Shown piece after piece: positions 32,994 through 34,323 of a stretch of DNA of 34,323 nt. This DNA is from Rhodoferax sp. GTDB lineage: Bacteria; Pseudomonadota; Gammaproteobacteria; Burkholderiales; Burkholderiaceae_C. The stretch is from NCBI GenBank assembly GCA_029865845.1, contig JARXAM010000110.1, forward strand, positions 1 through 34,323, read 5' to 3'. The position numbers and the translations under genes are program-made. Within the stretch, counting starts at the first letter, position 1; each line of letters opens with the position of its first letter. The notes under the pieces were generated by a model. The model saw only the letters and a list, made by a program, of their open reading frames with translations. It made no database searches and had not been told where the DNA came from.

Positions 32994-33800
32994 ATGACCT
33001 CAATGCCAATTACCGCCCCGGTCAAGCTGCCTGCGACCACCGAACCCAAGCGCAGCTTGGTTTGGTACTTTTCATGGGGGGTCGTGCTACTGCTGCTTGC
33101 TGCGTCCTGGAAAGGCGCAGACATGCGGCCGCTGGACCTGATCAAGGACTCGGGCAACATGGCTACCTATGCGGCCGAGTTCTTCCCCCCTAACTTCAGC
33201 CAGTGGAAAATGTTTGTTAGTGAGATGCTGGTCACCCTACAGATTGCTTTGTGGGGCACCGCGCTGGCCGTAGTAACTGCAGTACCCATGGCGCTATTGG
33301 CTTCTGCCAACCTCGTGCCATGGTGGGTGTACCAGCCCATGCGCCGCATCATGGACGCCACGCGCGCCATCAACGAGATGGTGTTTGCCATGTTATTTGT
33401 GGTGGCCGTGGGTCTGGGGCCCTTTGCCGGTGTACTGGCGCTGTGGATTCACACCAGCGGCATCTTGGCCAAGTTGTTCTCCGAGGCGGTGGAAGCGATC
33501 GATCCCCAACCGGTGGAAGGCATCCGCTCCACCGGTGCCAGCGCATTGCACGAAATCATCTACGGCGTGATCCCGCAGGTCATGCCCTTGTGGATTTCGT
33601 TCACGCTGTACCGCTTTGAGAGCAATGTGCGCTCGGCGTCGGTCGTGGGCATGGTGGGGGCCGGTGGCATCGGTGTGGTGCTATGGGAAATCATCCGTGG
33701 CTTCCAGTACGCTGAAACCTGCGCCGTCATGCTGATCATTGTGGCGACCGTGAGCATCATCGACCTGGTGTCGGCCCGCATTCGCAAAGTCTTGGTCTGA
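32994..33800 (+). CDS. phnE: Phosphonate ABC transporter permease PhnE
   Basis: Inner-membrane permease, 268 aa, about six hydrophobic helices. The family signature [27 protein letters not shown] and the coupling loop [23 protein letters not shown] are clear. It ends in [31 protein letters not shown]. The ATG at 32994 is taken as start; one at 33003 is equally possible since neither has a strong ribosome-binding site. A single phnE is present in the window. Confidence 0.94.
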   Translation: MTSMPITAPVKLPATTEPKRSLVWYFSWGVVLLLLAASWKGADMRPLDLIKDSGNMATYAAEFFPPNFSQWKMFVSEMLVTLQIALWGTALAVVTAVPMALLASANLVPWWVYQPMRRIMDATRAINEMVFAMLFVVAVGLGPFAGVLALWIHTSGILAKLFSEAVEAIDPQPVEGIRSTGASALHEIIYGVIPQVMPLWISFTLYRFESNVRSASVVGMVGAGGIGVVLWEIIRGFQYAETCAVMLIIVATVSIIDLVSARIRKVLV

Positions 33801-33810
33801 GGAGATTGCT

Positions 33811-34323
33811 ATGGCATTGGATGTGGACGGCATCGCCGCCTTGTTTGACAAACGCGCCAACCAGCAATATGGCCGCGAGCCCGTGAACCAGATGGAGCAC
33901 GCGCTGCAATGCGCGCTGCTGGCCGAGCAAGCGGGCGAAAGCATGGAGACCGTGGTCGCCGCTTTATTGCACGATGTGGGCCACCTGATAGCGGCCGAGC
34001 GCGATGGCGTGATGGACGACACCCAAGACACGGACGACCTCCACCAGTACGTGGCGCTACCATTTTTGCGCGCCCTGCTGCCCGATGCGGTGCTGGAGCC
34101 CATTCGCCTGCATGTGGACGCCAAGCGCTACCTGTGCGCCACGGAGCCCAGCTACTGGGCCGCACTCTCCGAAGGCTCCAAGCGCAGCCTGGAGTTGCAA
34201 GGCGGCCCGTTCAGCGAAGACGAGCTGCAACGCTTTATGGCCCAACCGTATGCCGAAGAAGCGGTGCGCCTGCGCCGCTATGACGACCTGGCCAAGGTGC
34301 CCGGCAAGCCCACCCCGCACTTC
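33811..34323 (+). CDS. PhnZ-like HD-domain phosphonate-operon protein (partial, 3' end cut by the window)
   Basis: Open from ATG 33811 (GGAG at 33801-33804) to the window end, 171 residues with no stop. It is a member of the phosphonate-operon HD-domain family. The iron-ligand pattern of the mixed-valent di-iron oxygenase PhnZ seems kept: H30, H54-D55, H78, H101 and D158, with Y20 and E23 where PhnZ has its Tyr and Glu lid residues. PhnZ and TmpB split 1-hydroxy-phosphonates with O2. The partner hydroxylase (PhnY/TmpA) is not in the window and may follow. Lies ten bases after phnE, same operon. Confidence 0.85.
   Translation, partial: MALDVDGIAALFDKRANQQYGREPVNQMEHALQCALLAEQAGESMETVVAALLHDVGHLIAAERDGVMDDTQDTDDLHQYVALPFLRALLPDAVLEPIRLHVDAKRYLCATEPSYWAALSEGSKRSLELQGGPFSEDELQRFMAQPYAEEAVRLRRYDDLAKVPGKPTPHF

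Noticed and set aside
1-34323. Search for CRISPR arrays, transposases, tRNA and rRNA genes.
   Set aside because: No spaced direct repeats, transposase frames or tRNA-like folds were recognised.

Overview
The window looks like a chromosomal segment of a high-GC betaproteobacterium, most likely Comamonadaceae (Acidovorax/Rhodoferax-like). That placement is an inference from base composition, gene content, ATGA-type overlaps and protein style; no rRNA or marker gene is present to fix it. No tRNA, rRNA, insertion sequence, CRISPR array or phage gene was recognised.

Layout. (1) 1-3320: end of a probable solute-binding protein gene, then two dipeptide/nickel-type ABC permeases and a two-domain fused ATPase, all overlapping by ATGA. 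(2) 3317-3877 (minus): msrA, convergent with the ABC operon. (3) 4050-11321: a TetR regulator with a clear promoter and operator, an RND efflux adaptor and pump, a PCMT-like methyltransferase and a TolC-family outer-membrane channel. Together these form a self-regulated tripartite efflux locus. (4) 11490-22218: a haem/iron island with visibly lower GC and different codon use than its flanks. It starts with a strong sigma70 promoter whose spacer carries a 19-bp Fur box. A 58-aa HemP-like peptide (GTG start at the predicted transcription start) comes next, then a TonB-dependent haem receptor, a HugZ/HutZ-type and a HmuS-type haem-handling protein, HmuTUV importer, a TonB-like protein, a VOC protein, a ChaN-like lipoprotein, a DUF2325 coiled-coil protein and a bacterioferritin-like protein. 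(5) 22219-22626: a scar without an intact gene, holding a decayed second copy of the tonB/VOC junction and an orphan C-terminal reading frame. (6) 22627-34323: a complete C-P lyase phosphonate locus. On the minus strand are phnF, a DUF1045 2H-phosphoesterase and phnN; divergent from them are phnG-H-I-J, a PhnO-like acetyltransferase, and phnK-L-M. Then come phnC-D-E and the start of a PhnZ-like HD-domain oxygenase that runs off the end.

How it works together. In the haem island, iron shortage would release Fur. The receptor would then take haem across the outer membrane with TonB, HmuTUV would import it, HmuS and HugZ would bind or degrade it, and the ferritin-like protein could store the iron. 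In the phn locus, PhnCDE imports phosphonates, PhnGHIJKLM with PhnN converts them to phosphoribosyl products, and DUF1045 may take the place of PhnP, which is not seen here. Matching GTxTAxAC operators in front of phnG and phnC, with Pho-box-like sequences beside them, suggest joint control by PhnF and PhoB.

Most worth checking: the apparently leaderless hemP-like gene and the perfect 17-bp palindrome over the receptor's ribosome-binding site; the VOC gene and its decayed duplicate; the DUF2325/ferritin pair; and the DUF1045-for-PhnP replacement.
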